A stretch of 64,000 bases of DNA from Flavobacteria bacterium GWA2_35_26 (lineage in GTDB: Bacteria; Bacteroidota; Bacteroidia; Flavobacteriales; Flavobacteriaceae). The stretch spans positions 62,001-126,000 of the forward strand of contig MGWH01000001.1 in assembly GCA_001800905.1 (NCBI GenBank), written 5' to 3'. The notes under the pieces are model-generated. The model was not told where the DNA came from. It made no database searches and saw nothing but the letters and a program-made list of their open reading frames with translations. Shown here in pieces: positions 25,451-34,356 of the stretch (position 1 is the stretch's first letter; each line of letters starts with the position of its first letter). A program made the position numbers and the translations under genes.

Positions 25451-27309
25451 AGGGCAAATTTTTTATCAATATCTTCCACACGCATCGTGATAAAAGTAGG
25501 TTTTTGAAAAGGGGAAACATTAGGCTCTTTACAAGCAAATAATCCGTTGACCAAATTTTCTTGTTCTTTTTCGGTCATATAACTGCCGGTTTTAACCGCC
25601 AAACTTTTCGCCATCGATTTGGCAATAGTATCGTTTTGACTGAAACTACTTTCCGGAATTCCATCTTGCATATCACTTAGCAATTGTTCCAAAACTAAGG
25701 CTACCTCACTTTCTGTAATAGTAACTGGTATACCAGAAATAACTACGTGATCGGATTGTGTTTCGTCAAAAACAAATCCAGTATTCATCAAAGACAATTG
25801 CAACTCTGCAATTAATGCTATTTCATTTTTGGAAAAAAACAAATTCAACGGAAATAACAATTGCTGACTTGCTGCTTGTTGTACCGTCATATTGACCAAA
25901 AATTGTTCGTACAACACGCGTTGATGTGCCCGTTGTTGATCGACAATCACCATCCCCGATTTGATTGGGGACACAATATATTTTTTATGAATTTGATACG
26001 TTCTGTGTACAGTAGGTTCTGCATCTTCTAGATCGAACAAAGAGGCAGTGACTTCTTCATTTTCAAAGCTAAAATTACTAGCCGCTGAGAAGGTTGCTGC
26101 TTCTTGTTTTAAACCCACGTACAAACCTTCCCAACTCGAAGCGATTTCAGATTTTTTATAATTAGAACCTGAACCCGAATAGGATTTTGTTGGTTTATCG
26201 TCAGCAAAAGGATTGAAATTAGCGTCCACCTGAACCGTTGGCATCGCTCCTTCAACATCTTTATAATGGTAAGGTGTATCCAAATTAGCATCACGATCAA
26301 AATCGAGAATGGGAGCTACATTAAATTGTCCTAAACTGTGTTTGATAGCGGCCCTTAAAATCGCATACAAAGCTTGTTCGTCATCAAACTTAATCTCGGT
26401 CTTAGTTGGATGGATATTGATATCAATCGTATGGGGCGGAACGGTTAGAAACAAAAAATAACTAGGCTGCGCTCCATCTTTTAATATCCCATCATAAGCC
26501 GCCATTACTGCGTGATGCAAATAGCCGCTTTTGATGTATCGATCGTTTACAAAAAAGAATTGCTCTCCCCTATTCTTTTTGGCAAATTCGGGTTTGCTCA
26601 CAAATCCTTGGATCTCTACAATTTCGGTTTCTTCTTGAACTGGGACTAATTTTTCATTGGTTTTACCTGAAAAAATAGCCACAATACGCTGTCTGAAATT
26701 AGATTGAGGCAAATTGAACATTTCACTTCCATTGTGATAAAACGTGAAATGAATGTTGGGGTGTGCCAAGGCAACGCGTTGGAATTCGTCAATCACATGA
26801 CGGTATTCCACAATATCCGATTTCAAAAAATTACGTCGAGCTGGAATATTATAAAATAGATTCTTAACGGCAAACGAAGTCCCTTTGGGTAAAACTGCCA
26901 CTTCTTGAGAAACAAATTTACTTCCTTCAATAATGAGGTGTGTTCCTAGTTCTTCCTGATCCTGCTTGGTTTTCATTTCCACATGTGCAATAGCCGCAAT
27001 CGAGGCTAATGCTTCTCCACGAAAACCTTTGGTATGCAATGAAAATAGATCTTCTGCCTGACGGATTTTTGAAGTAGCATGGCGTTCAAAACACAATCGC
27101 GCATCGGTCACACTCATTCCTAAACCATTATCAATCACTTGAATCAAGGATTTTCCGGCATCTTTAATGATTAATTTGATGTCTGTTGCTTTGGCATCAA
27201 CTGCATTTTCCAATAACTCTTTCACCACAGAAGCTGGTCGCTGCACCACTTCTCCAGCGGCAATTTGATTGGCAACATGATCAGGAAGTAATTGAATAAT
27301 ACTCGACAT
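25447..27309 (-). CDS. mutL: DNA mismatch repair protein MutL
   Basis: About 620 residues. The N-terminal GHKL ATPase has IAAGEVVQRPASVVKELLENAVDA, DNGLGM, and TKGFRGEALASI; a linker follows from ~340 to 430; the C-terminal dimerisation domain follows. The endonuclease motif, normally DQHA-x2-E, reads DQQRAHQRVLYE here, and the C-terminal ACR/CPHGRP region reads FACKEPNVSPF, so metal-dependent nicking is doubtful. The ATG at 27309 is preferred to the TTG at 27312. First gene of mutL-rhomboid-rhomboid-EEP. Confidence 0.96.
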   Translation of the reverse strand: MSSIIQLLPDHVANQIAAGEVVQRPASVVKELLENAVDAKATDIKLIIKDAGKSLIQVIDNGLGMSVTDARLCFERHATSKIRQAEDLFSLHTKGFRGEALASIAAIAHVEMKTKQDQEELGTHLIIEGSKFVSQEVAVLPKGTSFAVKNLFYNIPARRNFLKSDIVEYRHVIDEFQRVALAHPNIHFTFYHNGSEMFNLPQSNFRQRIVAIFSGKTNEKLVPVQEETEIVEIQGFVSKPEFAKKNRGEQFFFVNDRYIKSGYLHHAVMAAYDGILKDGAQPSYFLFLTVPPHTIDINIHPTKTEIKFDDEQALYAILRAAIKHSLGQFNVAPILDFDRDANLDTPYHYKDVEGAMPTVQVDANFNPFADDKPTKSYSGSGSNYKKSEIASSWEGLYVGLKQEAATFSAASNFSFENEEVTASLFDLEDAEPTVHRTYQIHKKYIVSPIKSGMVIVDQQRAHQRVLYEQFLVNMTVQQAASQQLLFPLNLFFSKNEIALIAELQLSLMNTGFVFDETQSDHVVISGIPVTITESEVALVLEQLLSDMQDGIPESSFSQNDTIAKSMAKSLAVKTGSYMTEKEQENLVNGLFACKEPNVSPFQKPTFITMRVEDIDKKFAL

Positions 27310-27358
27310 CAAAAAGGTTTTAATTGTTGGGGTTAATTTATGGACAAACCATAAAGGA

Positions 27359-27366
27359 CAAATTTA
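27359..27366 (-). promoter_or_regulatory. -7 box before mutL
   Basis: The minus strand reads TAAATTTG, about 50 bp before the ATG; the -33 element is not a clear TTG. Confidence 0.45.
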
Positions 27367-27418
27367 GGGAATTTATAGTTGGTTTTAAAACATCAATAAT
27401 TACAAAAAACAGAAAAGA

Positions 27419-27538
27419 GTGTCTAAAAATTTAATTCTTGTCAAACTGAACTTGTTTCAGTTTCCTAAAAAAATTAAAAGAAAATTTTATTTAAGATTCC
27501 GAAATGAATTCGGAATGACAAAACTGCTTTTTAGACAC
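27419..27538. repeat. 11-bp inverted repeats enclosing palindrome copy 2
   Basis: GTGTCTAAAAA at 27419-27429 and its exact reverse complement TTTTTAGACAC at 27528-27538 bracket the paired palindrome at 27438-27521. One more base pair matches after a mismatch. It looks like the terminal repeats of a small non-coding mobile unit (about 120 bp), but no target duplication could be made out. Confidence 0.65.
27438..27521. repeat. Paired-palindrome repeat, copy 2
   Basis: TTGTCA, hairpin AACTGAA-CTTGT-TTCAGTT, an AT-rich spacer, then hairpin TTCCGAA-ATGAA-TTCGGAA and TGACAA. Stem sequences differ from copy 1 but remain fully paired, and the 5-nt loops are kept. Between ribH (3' end) and the mutL promoter. 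Confidence 0.85.
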
Positions 27539-27562
27539 CCTTGTTCAGGTATGTTATTTTAT

Positions 27563-28135
27563 CTATTCTTCTATTTGCAACGGCTTATTATCAATTTGCA
27601 AAGTACCATTTCCTAATAAGTGCTGATTGTCCATTTGATGAGAAAAGGAAGCCTGCTGACGAATAAATGCCATTTTAATAGCCGCTATAGCCGCTTCGGT
27701 TCCTTTGTTGCCGTGAATACCACCGCTTCTATCAATCGACTGTTGCATGGTATTATCGGTCAATACGCAAAAAATAACAGGTATATCCGTTTGTACGTTC
27801 AAATCTTTAATTCCTTGTGTTACGCCTTCGCAAACAAAATCAAAATGTTTGGTTTGTCCTTGTATCACACAACCAATAACAATTACTGCATCTACGTTTT
27901 GAGTTTGCAGCATTTTTTTGGCACCATACACCAATTCAAAACTTCCCGGAACATTCCAACGAATAATGTGTTGTGCCGGAACTTGATTTTCTATCAAGGC
28001 ATCAAAAGCACCATTATATAGCCCTTCGGTAATGGTTTCATTCCATTCTGCCACTACAATTCCAAAACGAAAGTTGCGAGCATCTGGAACGCTATTTTTA
28101 TCGTATTCTGATAAATTTTTATTTTCGGTAGCCAT
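27563..28135 (-). CDS. ribH: 6,7-dimethyl-8-ribityllumazine synthase
   Basis: Penultimate step of riboflavin synthesis. 190 residues. FGIVVAEWNETITEGLYNGA is the N-terminal substrate-binding region, VPGSFELVYGAKKM and IGCVIQGQTKHFDFVCEGVTQGI are diagnostic, and NKGTEAA closes the fold. A ~25-residue tail beyond the usual end (after AFIRQQAS) has no assigned role. It is followed by the composite repeat and then mutL. Confidence 0.96.
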   Translation of the reverse strand: MATENKNLSEYDKNSVPDARNFRFGIVVAEWNETITEGLYNGAFDALIENQVPAQHIIRWNVPGSFELVYGAKKMLQTQNVDAVIVIGCVIQGQTKHFDFVCEGVTQGIKDLNVQTDIPVIFCVLTDNTMQQSIDRSGGIHGNKGTEAAIAAIKMAFIRQQASFSHQMDNQHLLGNGTLQIDNKPLQIEE

Positions 28136-28252
28136 CGTAAATCGAGTTTAAGGTTGTGAGTTAAAGATAAAAAATAAAGGTTAGAAATTACAACTCCTTA
28201 GAAAAACTAATGGGACTATAATTGCTAACCTAAATTGTAGTTTGGAAGTGAA

Positions 28253-29026
28253 CTATTGTGCCAATCCAATCAATACGTCTACTGAAGCTGCTTCAGGAGT
28301 TGTATCGTAATTATCTTTAATATCGGTAAGATATTTCAAAGCTTCTTCTTTATTTCCTAATGACAAAGCTGTTTTACCTGCTTTCAATAAGAAACGTGGC
28401 GTTGTAAAATCATTTTTGCTAGCCTCAACCGCTTTAATATAATTTTCTAAAGCCTCTTTTGGTTGGTTTTTTTGAGCGTAAGCATCACCTATTGCCCCTT
28501 TAGCCAATGCACTTAAGATCATGTCTTTGGATTCAAATTGGCTTAAGAAATCAATAGCTTCAGCATATTTTCCGGTATTTAAGTAAGCAATACCCGCATA
28601 ATAGTTAGCCAAGTTTCCTGCATCTGTTCCAGCGTATTCTTCAGCTATTTTAACGAAACCAAATTTACCTTCAGAACCATTCAATGACAATTTGTACAAA
28701 GAGTCACTTGCTACTCCATCAGTTGCTTTTTGGAAATTTTGTTGAGCCACAAACATTTCATTAGCCGCTTCCTCCTCTTTTGGTGTAGCGATGAATTTTT
28801 CATAGGCTAAATACCCAACAGTTACTAATGCAATTGCCGCAACAAATCCAATGATTACTTTTTGATTCTTAGCAACAAAATCTTCCGTTTTAGAAGCAGT
28901 TTCGTCTAGTTTAGAAAAAACACCAGCCGTTGTGCTGTCTTTTTCATCAACCTGTACATCTTCTACAACTTCTTTAACTTCTTTTTCTTTCGGGGTTTTA
29001 TATCCTCTTTTATTATAAGTGGCCAT
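28253..29026 (-). CDS. TPR membrane protein (YfgM-like)
   Basis: A 257-residue protein: a charged cytoplasmic N-terminus (~1-50), one TM segment (VIIGFVAAIALVTVGYLAY, ~54-72), then helical tetratricopeptide repeats (GNLANYYAGIAYLNTGKYAEAIDFL; AKGAIGDAYAQKNQPKEALENY). This layout matches YfgM-type ancillary proteins of the SecYEG/BamB context, but the role here is inferred. Divergent from recF. Confidence 0.85.
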   Translation of the reverse strand: MATYNKRGYKTPKEKEVKEVVEDVQVDEKDSTTAGVFSKLDETASKTEDFVAKNQKVIIGFVAAIALVTVGYLAYEKFIATPKEEEAANEMFVAQQNFQKATDGVASDSLYKLSLNGSEGKFGFVKIAEEYAGTDAGNLANYYAGIAYLNTGKYAEAIDFLSQFESKDMILSALAKGAIGDAYAQKNQPKEALENYIKAVEASKNDFTTPRFLLKAGKTALSLGNKEEALKYLTDIKDNYDTTPEAASVDVLIGLAQ

Positions 29027-29167
29027 TTCAATTAAATTTAGTGAGTGGCAAAAATAAAATTTTTATTCAAATCTAAAAGGCATTTTATGGATATTTTTCA
29101 ATAATTTGCGGGCAGTTTGAAAAAGCGCTCTCATAAAGCCCCATTCTTCATTCCAGCAAGACAAAAA

Positions 29168-30247
29168 ATGTATTTAAAAAAGATTTCATTATTCAATTAC
29201 AAGAACTTTTCGGAAGCCAATTTCGAGTTTGACACCAAAATCAATTGTTTTGTTGGAAAAAACGGAATCGGAAAAACCAATGTACTCGATGCGATCTACC
29301 ATTTATCGTACGGAAAGAGTTATTTCAATCCGCTTGCTGTCCAAAATATTAAACACGGTGAAGAATTTTTTGTTATCGATGCCGAACTGGAAAAAGAAAA
29401 CAGAACGGAACAAATTGTGTGCAGTCTCAAAAAAGGGCAAAAGAAAATCTTAAAGCGCAACGGAAAAGTCTACGATAAATTCTCAGACCACATAGGATTT
29501 GTTCCCTTAGTGATTATTTCACCTGCCGACAGGGATTTAATTATCGAAGGCAGTGAAACCCGTCGCAAGTTCATGGATAGTGTTATTTCACAATTAGATG
29601 CGCTTTATTTACAACAGCTTATTCAATACCAAAAAGTTATCAGTCAGCGCAATGCCTTGTTAAAATACTTCGCCTTGAATCATGTCTTTGACAATGATAC
29701 TTTGTCCATCTACAATGAACAGCTTAACGGTTTTGCGCAATCTATTTTCGAAAAAAGAAAAGCGTTTATACAGGAATTTATACCCATTTTCAACAAACAC
29801 CACCAAGCCATAACAGATTCGCAAGAAACGGTTCAACTTGTATATGAAAGCCATTTGTTCGACAATGATTTAGCAACGCTGTTAGTTGAAAACATCAATA
29901 AAGATCGTGCGTTACAATACACCAGTGTCGGAATCCATAAAGACGATTTGTCATTTGAAATCGATTCCTATCCCATCAAAAAATTTGGTTCTCAAGGCCA
30001 ACAAAAATCATTTTTAATTGCGTTGAAGTTGGCGCAATTTGAATTCTTGAAAAAACAAAGCGGTGTCAAACCTATTTTACTGTTTGACGATATTTTTGAT
30101 AAATTAGACGAAAGTCGTGTGGCCAAAATTGTAGATATGGTCAACAGCGACACCTTTGGACAACTCTTTATTTCTGACACCCATCCAGAACGTACCGAAA
30201 CGATTGTTAAATCGACACTTCAGAGCTATAAAATTTTCAATTTATAA
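29168..30247 (+). CDS. recF: DNA replication/repair protein RecF
   Basis: SMC-like ATPase that loads RecA at gaps with RecO and RecR. 359 residues from the ATG at 29168 ([14 protein letters not shown]), the conserved RecF opening; the in-frame TTG at 29117 would add 17 atypical residues. Walker A is GKNGIGKTN, the signature is [19 protein letters not shown], and Walker [14 protein letters not shown]. Divergent from the TPR gene and not next to dnaN, so this is not an origin-type dnaA-dnaN-recF cluster. Confidence 0.95.
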   Translation: MYLKKISLFNYKNFSEANFEFDTKINCFVGKNGIGKTNVLDAIYHLSYGKSYFNPLAVQNIKHGEEFFVIDAELEKENRTEQIVCSLKKGQKKILKRNGKVYDKFSDHIGFVPLVIISPADRDLIIEGSETRRKFMDSVISQLDALYLQQLIQYQKVISQRNALLKYFALNHVFDNDTLSIYNEQLNGFAQSIFEKRKAFIQEFIPIFNKHHQAITDSQETVQLVYESHLFDNDLATLLVENINKDRALQYTSVGIHKDDLSFEIDSYPIKKFGSQGQQKSFLIALKLAQFEFLKKQSGVKPILLFDDIFDKLDESRVAKIVDMVNSDTFGQLFISDTHPERTETIVKSTLQSYKIFNL

Positions 30248-30313
30248 CGATTATACTTCGATTAAAATTAAAAAAAAAGGTACTTTAGCTTATTAATTTT
30301 ATTAAACCTATAA

Positions 30314-30721
30314 ATGAAATCATTAGCTCGAACATTTTCAGCTTTTCTATTAGTTGCGATTTTTTCGTGTAACGCCCAAACAGCAACCAACATTAAAGTT
30401 ATAGATCCTGTTTCTTTCAAAAAAGAAATTACAGCTACACCTAAAGCACAAATTTTAGACGTTAGAACAGCTGAAGAGTTTACAGTAGAACACCTACAAA
30501 ATGCCGAAAATGTGAATTGGTATAGCCCGGATTTTTCGATTAATACTGCCAAATATGACAAATCAAAACCGGTTTTTTTGTATTGCAGAAGTGGTAAAAG
30601 AAGTCATTTAGCTGCAGAAAAACTAGTCGAATTAGGTTTTACTACAATTTTTGAAATGGAGGGAGGAATTATTAATTGGACAGCAAAAGGTTTATCGAAA
30701 CCAGATGAAAAAAAACTATAA
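30314..30721 (+). CDS. Rhodanese-like domain lipoprotein
   Basis: A 135-residue exported protein with a lipobox-like IFSC placing the lipidated Cys at 19, followed by one rhodanese domain. ILDVRTAEEFTVEHLQNAENV is the N-terminal signature and YCRSGKRSHLAAEKL the active loop with catalytic Cys. Sulfur transfer or redox role in the periplasm is inferred. 66 bp downstream of recF. Confidence 0.9.
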   Translation: MKSLARTFSAFLLVAIFSCNAQTATNIKVIDPVSFKKEITATPKAQILDVRTAEEFTVEHLQNAENVNWYSPDFSINTAKYDKSKPVFLYCRSGKRSHLAAEKLVELGFTTIFEMEGGIINWTAKGLSKPDEKKL

Positions 30722-30765
30722 TTTCATATTATAACCAACTCTCAATACTATCAAAAAACAAGACT

Positions 30766-31443
30766 ATGCTTTCCAAAGACAGCTTACAATTTTTAGATGA
30801 TTTAAAAGCCAATAACAATCGAGATTGGTTTTTAGATAACAAAAAAAAATACGAAACATTCAAAAAAGACTACCAACAATTGGTTGGTCAATTTCTGGAT
30901 GCTTTGAAACCTTTAGATCCCTCTTTGGAACTATTGGAAATTAAAAATTGTACGTTTAGAATCAATCGCGATATTCGTTTTTCCAAAGACAAAACGCCAT
31001 ACAAAACCTACGTTGGAATCTGGATATCCTCAGGTTCAAAAGGAAACAACCGTTCTGGATACTACGTTCATTTAGAACGAGACAAGAGTTTTATTGCTGG
31101 TGGATTCTACTGTCCTGAAGCAGATGATTTGAAAAAAGTTCGCCGAGAAATTGCTTATTTTTATGATGACTTGGAAGCAATTTTACAGGAGAAAAATTTC
31201 AAAAAGGAGTTTGGCGATTTTGATCGAAACGAATCCAGTACGTTAAAAAATCCGCCTCGAGGCTACGAAAAAGACCATCCCGCAATAGAGAACTTAAAAT
31301 TAAAAAGCTTTGAAGCAAGTCATAAATTTGACATTTCAGAAGTGTTGAAAGACGATTTTGTTCCCAAAATGACGCGAAAATTAATTGCTTTAAAACCTTT
31401 GAACGATTTTATCAATCGTGCAGTGACTACTGACGAATTTTAA
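30766..31443 (+). CDS. DUF2461 domain-containing protein
   Basis: A 225-residue soluble protein matching DUF2461 (TIGR02453): LQFLDDLKANNNRDWFLDNKKKYE at the start, then FRINRDIRFSKDKTPYKTYVGIW and GGFYCPEADDLKKVRREI. Function unknown. Followed after 36 bp by murB. Confidence 0.9.
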   Translation: MLSKDSLQFLDDLKANNNRDWFLDNKKKYETFKKDYQQLVGQFLDALKPLDPSLELLEIKNCTFRINRDIRFSKDKTPYKTYVGIWISSGSKGNNRSGYYVHLERDKSFIAGGFYCPEADDLKKVRREIAYFYDDLEAILQEKNFKKEFGDFDRNESSTLKNPPRGYEKDHPAIENLKLKSFEASHKFDISEVLKDDFVPKMTRKLIALKPLNDFINRAVTTDEF

Positions 31444-31479
31444 TTCTTACTTTTGAACTTTCAAAAAGCAATTTTTTCC

Positions 31480-32493
31480 ATGACGCTACATTCTCATTTT
31501 TCTCTAAAAAACTACAATACATTTAGCATTGAAGCCAAAGCGAAACAGTTTACAGCAGTACATTCAGTTGAAGAATTGAAAACTGTTTTAGTAAATAATC
31601 CAACTGAGAAAAAATTCATTTTAGGTGGCGGAAGCAACATGCTTTTAACCCAGGACATTGACGCTCTTGTAATTCATATCGATTTAAAAGGCAAAAAAAT
31701 CATTGACGAAAATGACGATTTTGTTTGGGTCGAAAGTCAGGCTGGTGAAAATTGGCATGAATTTGTACTTTGGACGATAGATCAAAATTTTGGCGGATTA
31801 GAAAACATGTCGCTAATTCCTGGAAATGTAGGAACTACTCCTGTACAAAATATTGGCGCGTATGGTGCCGAAATCAAAGACCATTTTGTTTCCTGTCAAG
31901 CTATGGCAATTGCTAATCAAGACATGAAAACATTTCAAAATGAGGAATGTCATTTTGGATACCGTGAAAGTATTTTCAAAAACGAAGTAAAAGACCAATA
32001 TATCATTACCTCAGTAGTTTTTAAATTGACCAAACGCAACCACAAAATCAACACTTCGTACGGGGACATTTTAGGCGAATTAGAAAAAAACAACATCCAA
32101 AACCCAAGTCTAAAAGACGTAAGTAATGCTGTTATTGCGATTCGTCAAAGTAAATTACCCGATCCAAAAGAATTAGGGAACAGTGGTAGTTTCTTTAAAA
32201 ATCCTATTGTATTAAAATCGGATTTTGAGAAAATACACCAACAATTTCCTGAAATGAAATACTATGAAGTTTCGGCTACCGAAGTAAAGGTTCCTGCAGG
32301 ATGGTTAATTGAACAAGCTGGTTTTAAAGGCAAGCGTTTTGGCGATGCCGGCGTTCACAAAAATCAAGCCTTGGTTTTAGTCAATTATGGAAATGCCACC
32401 GGACAAGAAATATTAGCTGTTTCCAAAAACATTCAAGAGACTGTTTTTACAACTTTTGGAATTCATATCGAGGCAGAAGTTAATGTGATTTAG
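31480..32493 (+). CDS. murB: UDP-N-acetylmuramate dehydrogenase
   Basis: Reduces the enolpyruvyl product of MurA to UDP-MurNAc with NADPH and FAD; both murA and murB lie in this window. About 337 residues from the ATG at 31480 (MTLHSHFSLKNYNTF). GGGSNMLL is the FAD loop, LIPGNVGTTPVQNIGAYG the conserved centre, and GNSGSFFKNP carries the proton-donor Ser. The in-frame TTG at 31453 was rejected because the family starts with the short leader seen here. Confidence 0.96.
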   Translation: MTLHSHFSLKNYNTFSIEAKAKQFTAVHSVEELKTVLVNNPTEKKFILGGGSNMLLTQDIDALVIHIDLKGKKIIDENDDFVWVESQAGENWHEFVLWTIDQNFGGLENMSLIPGNVGTTPVQNIGAYGAEIKDHFVSCQAMAIANQDMKTFQNEECHFGYRESIFKNEVKDQYIITSVVFKLTKRNHKINTSYGDILGELEKNNIQNPSLKDVSNAVIAIRQSKLPDPKELGNSGSFFKNPIVLKSDFEKIHQQFPEMKYYEVSATEVKVPAGWLIEQAGFKGKRFGDAGVHKNQALVLVNYGNATGQEILAVSKNIQETVFTTFGIHIEAEVNVI

Positions 32494-32584
32494 TCCTGTT
32501 TTTGGGTTTTGAAATTGCAAATTAGATGGAATAATTGTTCTAAAAAATTGCAGCTTATTCATTTCAAATTCGTTTTTGTATTCC

Positions 32585-32592
32585 TACATTTG
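32585..32592 (+). promoter_or_regulatory. -7 box before the glycosyltransferase gene
   Basis: TACATTTG, 27 bp before the ATG; -33 region weak. Confidence 0.45.
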
Positions 32593-32619
32593 CACACGAT
32601 TTAAAAAGACCGTTTTCCC

Positions 32620-33723
32620 ATGATGATACTTTTATACATTTTTATTGGCATAGCCGCAATTCAATTGGCATACTATCTGGGTGTTTTTGGACAATTTGCT
32701 TTTGCGAAAGCGCAAAAAATTACACCTAAAAGAATTCCTATTTCGGTGATTGTTTGTGCCAAAAATGAAGAAGAAAATGTAGCTAATTTTATTCCGCTAT
32801 TGGCTGAACAAAATTATCCTGATTTTGAAATCGTATTGATTGACGATGCTTCTGGAGATAATACTCTTGAAATTTTTGAACAATTTGAAAAGCAATACTC
32901 CAATGTACGTTTGGTAAAAGTAGAAAATAACGAAGCCTTTTGGGGCAATAAAAAATACGCGCTGACTTTAGGAATCAAAGCGGCTAAAAAAGAATACCTG
33001 CTTTTTACTGACGCTGATTGTTATCCTACATCTAAAGACTGGATTACTGCTATGAGTTCGCAATTTACCATGCAAAAAACGATTGTTTTAGGCTATGGCA
33101 AATATGAGAAAATTGCCAATTCATTCTTAAATAAAATCATCCGTTTTGAAAATGTACTAACTACCATTCAATATTTTTCCTGGGCTAAATTAGGTCAACC
33201 GTATATGGGTGTGGGCCGAAATATGGCATACAAAAAAGAAGAATTTTTTAATGTAAACGGATTTATCGACCATATGCAAATTCGCACAGGCGACGATGAA
33301 TTGTTTATCAATCAAGCGGCAAAAGGGAAAAATACCACAGTTGCTTACACCCCTGAAAGTTTTTCAATTTCCAAACCAAAAACTTCTTTTTCGGAATTCT
33401 TCAATCAAAAAAGAAGACAAATTGCCACTGCCAATTACTTTCCAGCAATGGATCAATTGCGATTAGGGCTTTTTTATGCTTCACAATTGTTATTTGTCTT
33501 AATGGCTGTAATTCTATTGGCATTCCAGTTTGAATGGATTATCGTTCTGAGCATTTTCCTAGTGCGTTATGTTGTAGCTTGGACCGTTGTTGGTTTTTCA
33601 GCTGGAAAATTAAAAGAAAACGATATTAAATGGTGGTTCCCAATCGTTGAAATTGTGCTTATCTTTACGCAAGCAAATGCGTATTTTACCAATTTATTCT
33701 CAAAACCAATCCATTGGAAATAA
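32620..33723 (+). CDS. Family 2 glycosyltransferase (membrane-anchored)
   Basis: A 367-residue protein with an N-terminal TM helix (1-22), a GT-A domain and C-terminal TM helices (~285-365). PISVIVCAKNEEENV, IVLIDDASGDNT, LLFTDADCYP (DxD) and NQKRRQIAT (in place of QxxRW) are the GT2 motifs. Sugar donor and acceptor unknown. Its last 10 bases overlap the start of the sigma factor gene. Confidence 0.92.
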   Translation: MMILLYIFIGIAAIQLAYYLGVFGQFAFAKAQKITPKRIPISVIVCAKNEEENVANFIPLLAEQNYPDFEIVLIDDASGDNTLEIFEQFEKQYSNVRLVKVENNEAFWGNKKYALTLGIKAAKKEYLLFTDADCYPTSKDWITAMSSQFTMQKTIVLGYGKYEKIANSFLNKIIRFENVLTTIQYFSWAKLGQPYMGVGRNMAYKKEEFFNVNGFIDHMQIRTGDDELFINQAAKGKNTTVAYTPESFSISKPKTSFSEFFNQKRRQIATANYFPAMDQLRLGLFYASQLLFVLMAVILLAFQFEWIIVLSIFLVRYVVAWTVVGFSAGKLKENDIKWWFPIVEIVLIFTQANAYFTNLFSKPIHWK

Positions 33724-34265
33724 ACCTTCAAATAGAAAAAGCAAAACAAGGCGATCAATCTGCCTTCACTTTTCTATTGGATCATTATTGGAATGAAGTC
33801 TATGGATTTATGTTGGTTCGTACAGAAAACGAAACCGATGCCGAAGACATTACCATTGAAACTTTCTCTAAGGCCTTTGGCAAAATAAACTCGTATAATA
33901 ACGAATTCCAATTCAACACATGGCTAATCGCTATTGCCAAAAATGGGCACATTGATTTATTGCGAAAAAGAAAATCAAGCCTGTTTGTTGAAAGTACTGA
34001 ATTCGAAGATCAAAAAGCGCATAATATTGCCGATACAACACCTTCTGTTGAAGACAAACTCATCACAGAGCAAAACCTTTCGCAATTATTGAAATTCATC
34101 AAAGAATTGAAACCGCATTATCAAGAAGTAATTCAAATGCGCTATTTTCAAGAAATGAGTTATCAAGAAATAGCCACTAAAATTGACGAACCGCTCAGTA
34201 ATGTGAAAATTAAACTATTGAGAGCCAAAAAATTATTGGCTGAAATTATACAGAAAGGAAAGTAA
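33714..34265 (+). CDS. RNA polymerase sigma-70 family (ECF-type) factor
   Basis: A 183-residue sigma factor. Region 2 is at ~20-90 (DAEDITIETFSKAFGKI and the RKRKSS end); region 4 helix-turn-helix at ~130-175 (YQEVIQMRYFQEMSYQEIATKI, then SNVKIKLLRAKKLL). It begins with TTG inside the glycosyltransferase stop region (10-bp overlap), implying coupling. No anti-sigma gene follows; lipA is next. What it senses is not visible. Confidence 0.93.
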   Translation: MEINLQIEKAKQGDQSAFTFLLDHYWNEVYGFMLVRTENETDAEDITIETFSKAFGKINSYNNEFQFNTWLIAIAKNGHIDLLRKRKSSLFVESTEFEDQKAHNIADTTPSVEDKLITEQNLSQLLKFIKELKPHYQEVIQMRYFQEMSYQEIATKIDEPLSNVKIKLLRAKKLLAEIIQKGK

Positions 34266-34329
34266 TTAAGAAGTTGTTTTTTAACTTTTGTTAAACCAAA
34301 ATAAGGTATTTCAACTCAACAACATTCCT

Positions 34330-34337
34330 TATATTTG
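34330..34337 (+). promoter_or_regulatory. -7 box before lipA
   Basis: TATATTTG, 19 bp before the chosen ATG at 34357, which argues against the longer reading frame that starts upstream of it. Confidence 0.5.
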
Positions 34338-34356
34338 TAACCGTAAAATTGATTGT

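Noticed and set aside
27419..27616. 65-codon plus-strand frame across the ribH-mutL gap
   Set aside because: It is built from the palindromic repeat and the antisense end of ribH; no protein features.
27620..28021. 133-codon plus-strand frame
   Set aside because: Antisense of ribH, which is a clear family member.
29168..30247. recF as a sign of the replication origin
   Set aside because: No dnaA, dnaN or DnaA-box cluster is nearby; the neighbours are a TPR gene and a rhodanese gene.
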